Shown: piece after piece, positions 34,968-43,623 of the stretch
Position numbering within the stretch: the stretch's first letter is position 1
Layout: every line of letters begins with the position of its first letter
DNA from: Gemmatimonadaceae bacterium
Lineage (GTDB): Bacteria; Gemmatimonadota; Gemmatimonadetes; Gemmatimonadales; Gemmatimonadaceae
Assembly: GCA_036496605.1 (NCBI GenBank)
Contig: DASXKV010000025.1
Coordinates: forward strand, 62,001 to 126,000
Reading direction: 5' to 3'
DNA length: 64,000 nucleotides
Notes under the pieces: model-generated
The model's database searches: none
Told to the model about the DNA's origin: nothing
The model's input: only the letters and a program-made list of their open reading frames with translations
Position numbers and translations under genes: made by a program

Positions 34968-34983
34968 ATGAATAAAGATTCAT
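34968..34983. promoter_or_regulatory. TetR-type operator candidate
   Basis: ATGAATAAAGATTCAT is a perfect 6-bp-arm dyad with 4-bp spacer, 10 bp upstream of the DUF5367 start. Size and position fit autoregulation by the TetR protein of the same unit. Confidence 0.55.
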
Positions 34984-35030
34984 GTTTCGACAAGAGACGC
35001 GCGCGAGCCCCTTGCAGTGACGGGTCGTGC

Positions 35031-37502
35031 CTACTCCGCGCGCAACGCAATCACCGGATCGACGCGTGCCGCTCGTCGCCCGGGAATCCAGCTTGCCAAC
35101 ACGGCTGTTATGACGAGCACGATCACGATTCCGACATACGTTATCGGGTCGCTCGGCGTGAGATCGAACAGGAACGTCCGCAACACTCGAGTCGCGGCGA
35201 ACGCACCGGCCAGGCCGAGCGCGATTCCGACGCCGACTAGCGCAACCCCCTCGCCGATCACGAGGCGCTGGACTTTCGCGCGCTCGGCGCCGAGCGCGAT
35301 GCGAATGCCCATCTCGCGAGTGCGCGCAGTCACCACGAACGAGAGCACGCCGTAGATCCCGATGGCGGCGAGCGAGAGCGCCGCGATTGCGAACGCCGTG
35401 AGCAACGCGGCCCGGAAGCGCTCCTCGGCGGTCGCCGCGGCAGCGCGCTGCGTCATCGTCTGCATGTCGTACAGGGGAAGTTGTGGCGCTACGTCGTGGA
35501 CGGCACGGCGAACTTCGTTACCGATCGATGCGGCGTCTCGCGACGTTCGGACGAAGACGATCACGCGGGGCTGCGGCGACTGCGACTCGAGCACGTAGGT
35601 GGTAGGGCCCGGCGTCGAGTCGGGCAACTGCCGCACGCGGGCGACGATGCCGATCACCTCGGCATCTCTCACGCCACCCATGCCGACCGAAACGCGCTTG
35701 CCGATCGGGTCCTGGGTGCCGAAGAACATCTTTGCCGCGCTCTCGTTGAGCAAAACGACCTTCGGAGTGCTGGCGCGATCCTCGGCGGTGAACGGCCGCC
35801 CACGCAGCAGGCGAACACGCATCAGCGAGAACCAATTCGGCGTGACCCAGTCGACGCCGGTCAGCTGCGCGTAAACGTTGCCTAACTGCGGAACGTCGGG
35901 CCGAAGCAGTGTTGTCATTACGCATACTCTAGTCATCGGCGCGCAACTGTCGAGCGCGGCGTCGGTGACCCCGGGAACGGCGCGGACGCGATCCAGGATC
36001 TGCGAGTAAAAACCCGGCATGGATTCGAGAGCGACCGAGCCGGGTGGCAACGTGACGCGGAACGTGAGCACGTTCCTCGCGTCAAAGCCAAGACTCACGG
36101 ACAGAAGGTTCGCCAAGCTGCGAACCATGAGCCCCGATCCCGCGAGGAGCACGAGCGTCAACGCGACCTCGGCGACGACGAGTGTGCGTCGGCCGATGCC
36201 TGCACCCGCCGAGCTTCGAACATTCTTGAGGTCGTCCGTGAGCGACGCGCGCACGGCTCCGAGCGCCGGGGCCAGGCCGAAGAGAACGCCCACCACGAGC
36301 GACGTGGCCAGAGTGAAGGCGAGCGCGCGCCCGTCGAGTGCGATCGACGAAAATGCAATCGCGCCGATCGTCTCCGTCAGGCGGCTCGAACCGCGGAGGA
36401 CAGCGGATGGGTCGATCGTGCCGAGTGCGTGCACCCCGACCCACGCGACGGCGATGCTCGCGAGCGCACCAAGCAACGCGAGCAGCAAACTCTCAACGAG
36501 GAACAGTCGAACGAGCCGGCCGCGGCCGGCGCCGATCGCCATTCGCACGGCAATCTCGCGTCGCCGGGCACTCGCGCGTCCGAGCAGAAGATTCGCGACG
36601 TTGACGCAGGCGATGCCGAGTACGAGCCAGGCCGCACCGAAGAGGATGAGCAGCGATCGCTTGACCGAGGGGTCTAGTCGTGCGTTGTCGAGCGAAGACG
36701 CGGCGACCTGCCACGCGAGCTTGCCCATCGGGTTCGGGAATGCGTTCGCGGCGCGAGCGCCGAGCGTGGCCATTTCATCAGTTGCCTGCGACTCGGAGAC
36801 GCCGGGCGCGCGGCGAGCGACGAGGGAGAAGGGGTACCACTGCGGTCCAAGAGTCGCGGTTGGCTCGGCCATCACCGGAAGAAAGACGTCCGCCTGACCG
36901 GTCAGTCCGCGAAAATCGTGCGGCCCGACGGCGATGATCGTCCACGGCTCGCGATCGATGTCGATGGTGCGGCCCACGATCGACGGATCGGCGTTGTATC
37001 GACTCTGCCAGAGCGCATACGAAACGATCGCCTCGTGCGGCGCGCCGACGTGGGCGTCGATTCGCCGGTCGAAGTCGCGTCCGCGGTTAGGCGAGAGCCC
37101 CAGCGTGCGCAGATAAGTGGCGCCGACGTATTCGCCGTTGATGCGCTCGACGTCGCCGCTGGTGAGCGTGAGCTGTGAGCTGGTATAGACGGCGAGCTCG
37201 CTGAAGCTCCGCTGGGCCTCGCGGAGCGTCGTGAACATCGGGTACGCGAAGCCGATGGTCTGGCTCGGCCGACCGTCTTCCGCGGGAAGTATCAATGAGA
37301 CTTTCATCAACTCGTTTGGCCGCGCGTACGGGAGAGGGCGGAGCAGCAGCACGTTCACAGCGCTGAAGATCGCCGTCGTCGCGCCGACGCCGATGGCGAG
37401 CGTGAGGATAGAGACGGCCGTGAACGCCGGACGCCGCGCGAGTCCGCGGGCCGCGTAGCGAATGTCCTGCATCACGCTCTCGATGAATTCGTTGAGTCGC
37501 AT
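35031..37502 (-). CDS. ADOP-type MacB/FtsX permease (823 aa)
   Basis: MRLNEFIESVMQDIRYAARGLARRPAFTAVSILTLAIGVG starts the protein (no prefix domain). Coupling loops read RRREIAVRMAIGAGRGRLVRL and TREMGIRIALGAERAKVQRL; the C-terminus RAARVDPVIALRAE is the usual ADOP ending. Divergent from arsR, sharing a 144-bp gap. Variants of the octamer occur at 35880 and 37085. Confidence 0.88.
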   Translation of the reverse strand: MRLNEFIESVMQDIRYAARGLARRPAFTAVSILTLAIGVGATTAIFSAVNVLLLRPLPYARPNELMKVSLILPAEDGRPSQTIGFAYPMFTTLREAQRSFSELAVYTSSQLTLTSGDVERINGEYVGATYLRTLGLSPNRGRDFDRRIDAHVGAPHEAIVSYALWQSRYNADPSIVGRTIDIDREPWTIIAVGPHDFRGLTGQADVFLPVMAEPTATLGPQWYPFSLVARRAPGVSESQATDEMATLGARAANAFPNPMGKLAWQVAASSLDNARLDPSVKRSLLILFGAAWLVLGIACVNVANLLLGRASARRREIAVRMAIGAGRGRLVRLFLVESLLLALLGALASIAVAWVGVHALGTIDPSAVLRGSSRLTETIGAIAFSSIALDGRALAFTLATSLVVGVLFGLAPALGAVRASLTDDLKNVRSSAGAGIGRRTLVVAEVALTLVLLAGSGLMVRSLANLLSVSLGFDARNVLTFRVTLPPGSVALESMPGFYSQILDRVRAVPGVTDAALDSCAPMTRVCVMTTLLRPDVPQLGNVYAQLTGVDWVTPNWFSLMRVRLLRGRPFTAEDRASTPKVVLLNESAAKMFFGTQDPIGKRVSVGMGGVRDAEVIGIVARVRQLPDSTPGPTTYVLESQSPQPRVIVFVRTSRDAASIGNEVRRAVHDVAPQLPLYDMQTMTQRAAAATAEERFRAALLTAFAIAALSLAAIGIYGVLSFVVTARTREMGIRIALGAERAKVQRLVIGEGVALVGVGIALGLAGAFAATRVLRTFLFDLTPSDPITYVGIVIVLVITAVLASWIPGRRAARVDPVIALRAE

Positions 37503-37613
37503 GCGGCGCTCCCGTCGATTGGCGGTCGTATGGAGTTGAAGATAGACCTGGTCGAGCGTTTACAAAACGAGCACGCGAACTGGCGCCTTGTCGAACTGTG
37601 AGCTCGGTGAGGC

Positions 37614-37641
37614 TTGACATAACAACAAACGTTGATATAAT
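37614..37641 (+). promoter_or_regulatory. Consensus sigma-70 promoter of arsR
   Basis: TTGACA (37614-37619), 16-bp spacer, TATAAT (37636-37641): both boxes are perfect. The spacer holds an imperfect dyad (AACAAACGTTGATA) that could be the ArsR site. The predicted transcription start falls on or next to the ATG at 37647, so the message may be leaderless. Confidence 0.7.
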
Positions 37642-37646
37642 GGATC

Positions 37647-37979
37647 ATGGGCATCAACAGCATTGCCGACGTCTCCCGCTCGGCGCAGCTGTTTCACGCG
37701 CTGTCCGATGAGACTCGGCTCGGTATACTCGAGAAGCTGCGGAACGGTGAACACTGCGTTTGCGACTTGCAGGATGATCTGGACGCAGCGCAGTCGCGCC
37801 TCTCGTTCCACCTTCGCGTGCTGAAGGAAGCGGGTCTCGTGGCCGATCGAAAGGAAGGTCGCTGGTCATACTACAGCATCTTGCCCGAAGCCCTCACCGA
37901 AGTGCACGACCTCGCCGTCGCCATGCAGCCGTCGAAGTTGAGAGTGCTCGCGCGCGCAAACGGGCGCTGCTGCGGCTGA
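37647..37979 (+). CDS. arsR: ArsR-family metalloregulator
   Basis: 110 residues with a winged helix (SAQLFHALSDETRLGILEKLRNG, QSRLSFHLRVLKEAGLVADRKEGRW). It carries EHCVCDL, the CxC arsenite-binding motif of classical ArsR, and a C-terminal RCCG that may add thiols. First gene of the arsenic cluster. It should leave its operator when As(III) binds. Confidence 0.9.
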   Translation: MGINSIADVSRSAQLFHALSDETRLGILEKLRNGEHCVCDLQDDLDAAQSRLSFHLRVLKEAGLVADRKEGRWSYYSILPEALTEVHDLAVAMQPSKLRVLARANGRCCG

Positions 37980-38049
37980 GTCCCCATCGTCTAACGAATC
38001 CAGCTTGTACTCCACAGATCAACGTTTCTTGATTATCGAGGATGAGCCC

Positions 38050-38967
38050 ATGACACCACTGTCAACGCAGCAAAGCGACGACCTGACGGCCGCGGTGAAG
38101 GAGAAATACGGCGCCGCGGCACGACGCGTCCTCTCGGGCGAAGGAGTTCCTGCCGAGTGCTGCGGCTCGAGCGGGTGTTGTGGCGGCGCCGCCACCGCAT
38201 CCTGCGATCCGATCTCATCGAACCTCTATGTCTCTGGCGAGACCGACGCCCTGCCCGAGGCGGCGGTCCTTGCCTCGTTAGGCTGCGGGAACCCGACGGC
38301 ACTCGCGGAGCTTCGCGAGGGCGAGGTTGCGCTCGATCTGGGCTCGGGCGGCGGGATCGACGTGCTCCTCTCGGCACGGCGTGTGGGTCCGACCGGAAAG
38401 GCGTACGGTCTGGACATGACCGATGACATGCTCGCGCTCGCACGGAAGAACGCCGCTGATGCGGGCGTGACGAATGTCGAGTTCCTTCGCGGCCGAATCG
38501 AAGAGATTCCGTTACCCTCGAACTCCGTCGACGTGATCATCTCGAATTGCGTCGTGAACCTTTCCGGCGACAAGCAGCGGGTCATCGCGGAAGCCTTCCG
38601 CGTGCTCAAGCCGGGCGGCCGATTCGCCGTCTCTGACGTGGTCGTTCAAGGCGAGCTGCCGCCGGATGTGAAGCGCAGCATGGAGCTCTGGGTCGGCTGC
38701 GTTGCTGGTGCGCTCTCCGATGCGGAATTTGTGAAGCTCCTGAGCGATGCCGGATTCGAGAACGCGAGCGTCGAGGTCACGCGGACATATGAGGTCGAGG
38801 ACGCAAGAGCCTTCCTCGTGAACACCGGCGTCGACGCCGATCGCATTGCGCGTGACGTCGCCGGTCGCATTGGGGCGGCCTTCATCCGTGCAACGAAATC
38901 TGCGGTCGCACCAGTGAAGCCGAAGTCGAGTCGTACCTGCGGCTGCGCCGATGACTGTTGCACCTAA
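38050..38967 (+). CDS. arsM: Arsenite S-adenosylmethionine methyltransferase
   Basis: ATG 38050 follows GAGGATGAG; a TTG at 38005 is less likely. SAM site VALDLGSGGGIDVLLSA and post-I segments (GRIEEIPLPSNSVDVIISNCVVNL). Arsenite-binding cysteines are present: ISNCVVNL and WVGCVAGAL correspond to the conserved catalytic pair, with an N-terminal CCGSSGCC cluster. It methylates As(III), yielding less toxic or volatile species. Directly downstream of arsR. Confidence 0.92.
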   Translation: MTPLSTQQSDDLTAAVKEKYGAAARRVLSGEGVPAECCGSSGCCGGAATASCDPISSNLYVSGETDALPEAAVLASLGCGNPTALAELREGEVALDLGSGGGIDVLLSARRVGPTGKAYGLDMTDDMLALARKNAADAGVTNVEFLRGRIEEIPLPSNSVDVIISNCVVNLSGDKQRVIAEAFRVLKPGGRFAVSDVVVQGELPPDVKRSMELWVGCVAGALSDAEFVKLLSDAGFENASVEVTRTYEVEDARAFLVNTGVDADRIARDVAGRIGAAFIRATKSAVAPVKPKSSRTCGCADDCCT

Positions 38968-39008
38968 CGGCGATACACTCCTTATCGCGGAGGAACTCCG
39001 CTGTGATC

Positions 39009-39473
39009 ATGACTGATACTCTCACCGCCGGGGCGAAGCTGCGCTCCGCGCAGCCCAGCGATCTCCCGGGAATTGAGCAACTGCTCACGGCATCACATCT
39101 TCCGCTTGCGGGCGTGGCCGAAACGCTTCCCGGGTTTGTCGTCGCCGAGTTCCACGGCGCGATCGTGGGCACCGCCGCCCTCGACGTGTGCTCCGACGAT
39201 GCGCTCCTCCGCTCAGTCGCTGTCGCGCCCGAGTGGCGCTCTCGCGGTCTTGGCCGCGCCCTCGTCACTCGCGTGATCGCCGATGCCGAAGCGCGTGGGC
39301 TTCGTGCACTCTATCTCCTCACGACGACCGCCGAGCACTACTTCCCGAGCTTTGGATTCCGGCAAATCAGGCGGGATGAGGTGCCGGCTGATATCCAGGC
39401 CACCGAAGAATTCCACGGTGCCTGTCCTGCTTCGGCCGTCGCGATGTGTCGCGACTGCGCTGCGAGGTCCTGA
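39009..39473 (+). CDS. arsN2: GNAT acetyltransferase of arsenic clusters (ArsN2-like)
   Basis: 155 residues; GNAT fold with LLRSVAVAPEWRSRGLGRALVTRVIADAEARGL (acetyl-CoA loop) and YFPSFGFRQIRRDEVPADI. Size and the H.PLAGV..TLPGFVVAE start match ArsN2-type acetyltransferases found with arsM/arsR; ArsN1 relatives acetylate phosphinothricin-like arsenicals. Substrate inferred from context. Confidence 0.8.
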   Translation: MTDTLTAGAKLRSAQPSDLPGIEQLLTASHLPLAGVAETLPGFVVAEFHGAIVGTAALDVCSDDALLRSVAVAPEWRSRGLGRALVTRVIADAEARGLRALYLLTTTAEHYFPSFGFRQIRRDEVPADIQATEEFHGACPASAVAMCRDCAARS

Positions 39474-39527
39474 CTTCAGCACTGAGTACCACTCACTGTT
39501 CGCGCCCCGCGATCGGGAGCTGCATCG

Positions 39528-40295
39528 ATGCGATACGCGCTGATCTCCGACATTCACGCCAACCTGCCGGCGCTCGAGGCGGTGCTGGCGGACATCGACG
39601 CACGATCCGATATCGCAGCGACGTATCACCTCGGTGACCTCGTCGGATACGCGCCGTGGCCTAACGAGACAGTGGAGCTGCTACGCGAGAGAAAGATCCC
39701 GGGTGTGGCGGGGAACTACGATTCTACCGTTGCCACGGACTACAAGCACTGCGGTTGCAGGTACGAGGATGCACGGCAAGAGGAGCTGTCGCACCTCTCC
39801 TACGAATGGACTCGCAAGCACGTCTCGGCCGAGACGAAGGAATTCCTTGGTGGGCTCCCCTTTCGCATCGACCTCCGGCCGCTTGGTGGACATATCGCTG
39901 GGCCAACGGTGACGCTGCTGCACGGCAATTCGGTGCTCAACACGGTGTATGTCTACGAAGAGCGGCCGGACTCCTTTCTCGAGAAGATATGCGGCGCGGT
40001 TGGCGCGCGGGCAGGGGACATCATCTGCTTCGGGCACACGCACAAGCCGTGGCGACGCGTCGTGAGCGGCGTCCGCTTCGTGAATACCGGGAGCGTCGGC
40101 CGGCCGAAGGACGCCGACTGGCGAGCCGGGTATGTGTTGTTCGACGTTGGGATTGGTGAGCCGCGCGCGGAGTTCGTGCGTGTCGTGTACGATGTCGAGC
40201 GAGCGGCGCGAGCGATCCTCGAGAGCGACCTCCCTAACGACTTCGCCGACTATCTCCGAACGGGCGGGAAGATCACGGCAGCTGTGAATGGCTGA
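39528..40295 (+). CDS. Calcineurin-type metallophosphoesterase
   Basis: 255 residues: SDIHANLPALEAVL (D-x-H), YHLGDLVGYAPWP (G-D), GVAGNYDSTV (G-N-x-D/H position), TLLHGN and CFGHTHKPWRR (GHTH), the five metal-binding blocks of YfcE/MJ0936-like phosphodiesterases. Overlaps the aquaporin start by 8 bp, so co-translated. Substrate unknown. Confidence 0.85.
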   Translation: MRYALISDIHANLPALEAVLADIDARSDIAATYHLGDLVGYAPWPNETVELLRERKIPGVAGNYDSTVATDYKHCGCRYEDARQEELSHLSYEWTRKHVSAETKEFLGGLPFRIDLRPLGGHIAGPTVTLLHGNSVLNTVYVYEERPDSFLEKICGAVGARAGDIICFGHTHKPWRRVVSGVRFVNTGSVGRPKDADWRAGYVLFDVGIGEPRAEFVRVVYDVERAARAILESDLPNDFADYLRTGGKITAAVNG

Positions 40296-41043
40296 TCGCG
40301 CGCGGTACGACTGGCGCCGATACGCCGCCGAGGCGCTGGGAACGTTCGCGCTCGTTGCGGTTGGACCAGGTGCGGTTATGGTCGCCGCGAAAACCGGCGC
40401 GTTCGGAGTTGAAGGCGTCGCGCTCGCGTTCGGGCTGGTGATCACCGTCGCGGTTGCTGCGACGGGGCACCTCGGCGGAGCACACATCAACCCGGCAGTC
40501 ACGATCGGATTCTGGTCAGTGCGGCGGTTTCCTGGACACGACGTCGTGCCCTATGTCGTAGCGCAGTGCGCCGGCGCAATCGCCGCGTCGGCCGTCCTGT
40601 CATGGATCCTCGGTCCGGTTGGAAATCTCGGCGCAACGATTCCGGCGCTAACACTCGGCCGCTCCTTCGCGGTGGAGGCAGGGTATTCCGCCTTGCTTGG
40701 ATTCGTCATCATGGGCGTGGCGACGGATGCGCGCACGCCGGCCTCCGTTGCGCCCTTTGCAATCGGTGCCACGGTCTTCGCTGGTGCGCTGGTGACCGGG
40801 CCACTCACTGGGGGGAGCTTCAATCCAGCGCGCTCGCTGGGACCGGCCATTGTCGGTGGGATTTGGACCGCCCATTGGCTCTACTGGGCGGCGCCGATTC
40901 TCGGGATGATCCTCGCAATGCGGTGTTATGAAGTGCTCCGCGGCGCGAGTGTGCCGTTAGGGTCGTCTGAATCCCCGTTGGGCGTTGAAGGGCCGCTAGA
41001 CGCTGTTCCCGCGAGTCAACGCGCTGCCGCCGACCAGCTATGA
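40288..41043 (+). CDS. Major intrinsic protein (aquaporin), possibly arsenite channel
   Basis: 251 residues with both pore motifs, GGAHINPAVT and GGSFNPARS, and six helices. In Sinorhizobium the aquaporin AqpS replaces an efflux pump by letting As(III) leak out; placement here behind arsR-arsM-arsN suggests a similar role or uptake/efflux of methylated species. The start overlaps the phosphoesterase stop. Confidence 0.88.
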   Translation: MADRARYDWRRYAAEALGTFALVAVGPGAVMVAAKTGAFGVEGVALAFGLVITVAVAATGHLGGAHINPAVTIGFWSVRRFPGHDVVPYVVAQCAGAIAASAVLSWILGPVGNLGATIPALTLGRSFAVEAGYSALLGFVIMGVATDARTPASVAPFAIGATVFAGALVTGPLTGGSFNPARSLGPAIVGGIWTAHWLYWAAPILGMILAMRCYEVLRGASVPLGSSESPLGVEGPLDAVPASQRAAADQL

Positions 41044-41111
41044 CAAAAAAATCTCAGTTGGCGCAAGGGCGTCCTCACACGCCGCTCCGTAGTGTCCGTC
41101 TCGCTCCGCGA

Positions 41112-42458
41112 TTAGCGATCGAAGATCAACCGCGACTTCGTTCGCAGCAGACGATAGTCGGAGGGCTCGAGATGTCGCGCGGTAACGGAGAGTGGGTCGC
41201 CCGCGAATGTACCCTCCAGCTGCACCACGTTGCCGGTGCGCGTCCAACGGAGTGTACCCTTCCGGTCGGCGCCGCAGTCGAGAGAAATCGTACTCGACCC
41301 GGCCGACGCTGCTCGCTGACAGTAGATGAGCGAATCGCTCTCCAAGCGAATGCTGATGCCGAAGGGCTCCATGAAGATGCGGCGCCATCGCGGTGCGCTC
41401 GCGGAGTTGGATGTCGCGTTCGCGCCTTGCCGCGTGACGACCCAGCCTCCGTCGAGCGCCGTCGATGGGAGCGAGTATCCAGACGCGAACTTGCGCGCCA
41501 CGACGATCGACGAAAGCATCACGCTGCCGACGACCAGGAATTTCACCGTCCAGCGAACCGGCGTGGCGATCCGCTCGTGCAGCGGCGACGGCAGCGCGGG
41601 CACCGCGACACGGTTAAGGATGAAGACCGCATACAGCCGCGGAAGCTCATAGACTACGAGCACCGCGGCGGAGAGCACGATCATCGTCGCGTACAGCTTG
41701 ACCTGGACGCCATATGCGATGTTGAGCATCGCCACGTTGCCCATCACCGCGAGACAGAGCAAGGCGCCGAGCGTCGCGGTGCGGCGGAAGCAGAGGAGGA
41801 GCACAACCGCCAGCTCCATCACTCCAGCGAAGAAGCTGTAGGGATAGGAGTACTGCATGAAGCTCCACAACAAGCTCATTGGCGTCAGGTCGCCGACGCG
41901 CTGGTCGAGCGTAGTCGGGAAGAGCGGTGGAAATTGCTCTCGCCAGAGCTTGGAGACGGCGTAGCTCGCTATGCCGAGCGCGATCGAATACCGAAGCAGC
42001 ACTTTCAGCGCCTCGCCGAGCCACCTCCCGCGCGCGCGCCGGCGATCGGCGAAGGTCCACGCCGCAGCGCCTAACGCGGCGATCAGGATGGAGAGCAGGA
42101 GCCGGCCGAACTCCTCGCCGACGTCGCCGTTGTCGCCTTGATAGGCGTACGGCATCGGCCCCGTCATGTGGAAGAGATGCCGCGCCACCCAGACGCCCGG
42201 CGGCGTGAAGACGTGGCCCCATGAGATCGCGAGCCCTTTCTCACTCGAGCCGCCGCCGCCTAGCGAGGGATAGTTGTTGAGGAGGAGCGGCAGGTGGTAG
42301 AGGGCGAATGCGATGAACGCGAAGCGCTCGACCAGCCGACGCAGAATGCCGTCGCTGTTCGCTGGTGCGACGGGGTCACCACTCGGCCGGGAATCACCAG
42401 TGGGTGTCTTCAGCTCCGTTAGCGTCGCGGCTTGACGCGTATCGATCGTTACGGACAT
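41112..42458 (-). CDS. Multi-pass membrane protein with C-terminal soluble domain, DoxX-like
   Basis: 448 residues. Around eight TM helices, including the FAFIAFALYHLPLLL start typical of these proteins and MELAVVLLLCFRRTATLGALLCL (DoxX-like core). A C-terminal extracytoplasmic domain follows (WRRIFMEPFGISIRLESDSLIYC, LRWTRTGNVVQLEGTF). Convergent with the aquaporin and divergent from the small DoxX gene. Function unknown. Confidence 0.65.
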   Translation of the reverse strand: MSVTIDTRQAATLTELKTPTGDSRPSGDPVAPANSDGILRRLVERFAFIAFALYHLPLLLNNYPSLGGGGSSEKGLAISWGHVFTPPGVWVARHLFHMTGPMPYAYQGDNGDVGEEFGRLLLSILIAALGAAAWTFADRRRARGRWLGEALKVLLRYSIALGIASYAVSKLWREQFPPLFPTTLDQRVGDLTPMSLLWSFMQYSYPYSFFAGVMELAVVLLLCFRRTATLGALLCLAVMGNVAMLNIAYGVQVKLYATMIVLSAAVLVVYELPRLYAVFILNRVAVPALPSPLHERIATPVRWTVKFLVVGSVMLSSIVVARKFASGYSLPSTALDGGWVVTRQGANATSNSASAPRWRRIFMEPFGISIRLESDSLIYCQRAASAGSSTISLDCGADRKGTLRWTRTGNVVQLEGTFAGDPLSVTARHLEPSDYRLLRTKSRLIFDR

Positions 42459-42565
42459 GGATGCAGATGCAGTGGCTGCGCGAGACTTCGACGACTGCCG
42501 ACGACGAGCCGAGTGCGCTATTCGCCGGCATCTCGGCTCGATTATGCACCACCGCGTCGGTGGCC

Positions 42566-42608
42566 GGGTAGAGGGTCGCGACCCCTACCCTCCGCCCTCT
42601 ACCCCTCC
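42566..42608. repeat. Purine/pyrimidine hairpin tract, short copy
   Basis: GGGTAGAGGGTCGCGACCC followed by CTACCCTCCGCCCTCTACC: the same wording as the long tract at 59045-59215 and the copy at 59767-59825. It lies between divergent DoxX-type genes. Confidence 0.6.
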
Positions 42609-42678
42609 ACAGATTCCCTCAGCCTCGCCGCCGTGTGCGAGTCTCCCCAAGCCCGGCCCGACCCTAACCACTTCTCTC

Positions 42679-43107
42679 ATGTCTACCGCGACATTGCCTC
42701 GAAGCTCCCGAACGAACCTGTGGCTCTGGATCGCCCAGGGAGTGCTCGCTCTGGTGTTTCTCTTCACCGGCGGATCGAAGATGGCGATGCCCGCCGACGT
42801 CCTCGCCGCGCAATCACATCTGCCCGGGATGTTCATGAAGTTCATCGGCGTGTGCGAGATTCTTGGCGCCTTCGGTCTTATTCTCCCGGGACTGCTCCAC
42901 GTGCGGCCCGGATTGACGCCCCTCGCTGCCGCATGCTTACTAATCATCATGATCGGTGCAACGGTGAGCACGGCGATCCTACTGCCGGTAGCGCTGCCGA
43001 TGCCAATCGTTGTTGGGCTGCTCACGGCATACGTCGCCTATGGGCGCTGGCGGCTCGCGCCTCTCGACGGCGCCGCGCGGCCGAGCGAGGTCGGGGCGGC
43101 GCGCTAG
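42679..43107 (+). CDS. DoxX-like four-helix membrane protein
   Basis: 142 residues; LWIAQGVLALVFLFTGGSKM, FIGVCEILGAFGLILPGLL, LAAACLLIIMIGATVST and IVVGLLTAYVAYGRW. Matches the DoxX-like family (PF13564-type). The start is chosen at MSTATLPRSS, just after the pyrimidine tract. Confidence 0.8.
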   Translation: MSTATLPRSSRTNLWLWIAQGVLALVFLFTGGSKMAMPADVLAAQSHLPGMFMKFIGVCEILGAFGLILPGLLHVRPGLTPLAAACLLIIMIGATVSTAILLPVALPMPIVVGLLTAYVAYGRWRLAPLDGAARPSEVGAAR

Positions 43108-43116
43108 GCGTCGATT

Positions 43117-43190
43117 CTATTCCGACCGCAGCGCGATCGAGGGATCCACGCGCGTCGCGGAGACTGGCGTCACGGTGCTTCGCGCCGCCT
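43117..43190 (-). pseudogene. 3' fragment of an ADOP permease
   Basis: On the minus strand the sequence reads SATRVDPSIALRSE and stop, the standard C-terminus of the ADOP permeases in this window, preceded by only a few related residues. The body of the gene is missing and the heptad-repeat region begins a few hundred bases away. Confidence 0.6.
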
Positions 43191-43374
43191 GAAGCCGCGG
43201 TCGTGCCCGACGTCCCGTGTGCTCCGCTGATACTGCCATGACGCGAGCGCAATGGCCGTCGCGACAATGGGTTCCGGCTTGAGGGGCAGCATGCGGTGCG
43301 ACCTCCAGGCAAGAGGTGAGCGTTCTATATATAGTCGGATCAAAAGATTTCTTTGGTCGGCGTTAGGGTGTCCC

Positions 43375-43408
43375 AAAAATTGACTCTTGCGCGGAGGGGT
43401 CGATTTTT
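43375..43408. terminator. Candidate bidirectional hairpin terminator
   Basis: AAAAATTGAC and GTCGATTTTT form arms ending in A and T runs around a 14-bp loop, in an AT-richer stretch between the ADOP fragment and the heptad array. Confidence 0.4.
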
Positions 43409-43494
43409 GCTCTAGGAGAGTAGGGGTTCGATGTGAAAGTCGAACACCGAGCCGTTCGCGAACGGCAGTGCTCAGCGACTCGAGGGCTCCTGAG

Positions 43495-43623
43495 TGCGAT
43501 GCGAGTCAGCTCACTCGATAACGTGGTCAGCTGACTCGATAAACGTGGTCAGTGACTCGATAACGTGGTCAGCTGACTGAGCGCGGTGGTCAGCACACAT
43601 CACGACTCGGCCACCTGACTGAT
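43495..43623 (-). repeat. Decaying end of the 21-bp repeat array
   Basis: The GGTCAGCTGACTCGATAAC-type units continue beyond the stop at 43624 with stop codons and 1-bp indels (CGATAAACG beside CGATAACG), so the repeat is no longer in one frame here. Confidence 0.6.

Noticed and set aside
37081-37094. Octamer as a Chi or KOPS-like polar element
   Set aside because: The orientations of the 38 exact copies are nearly balanced (21/17) across the window, so no replication-strand polarity is visible.
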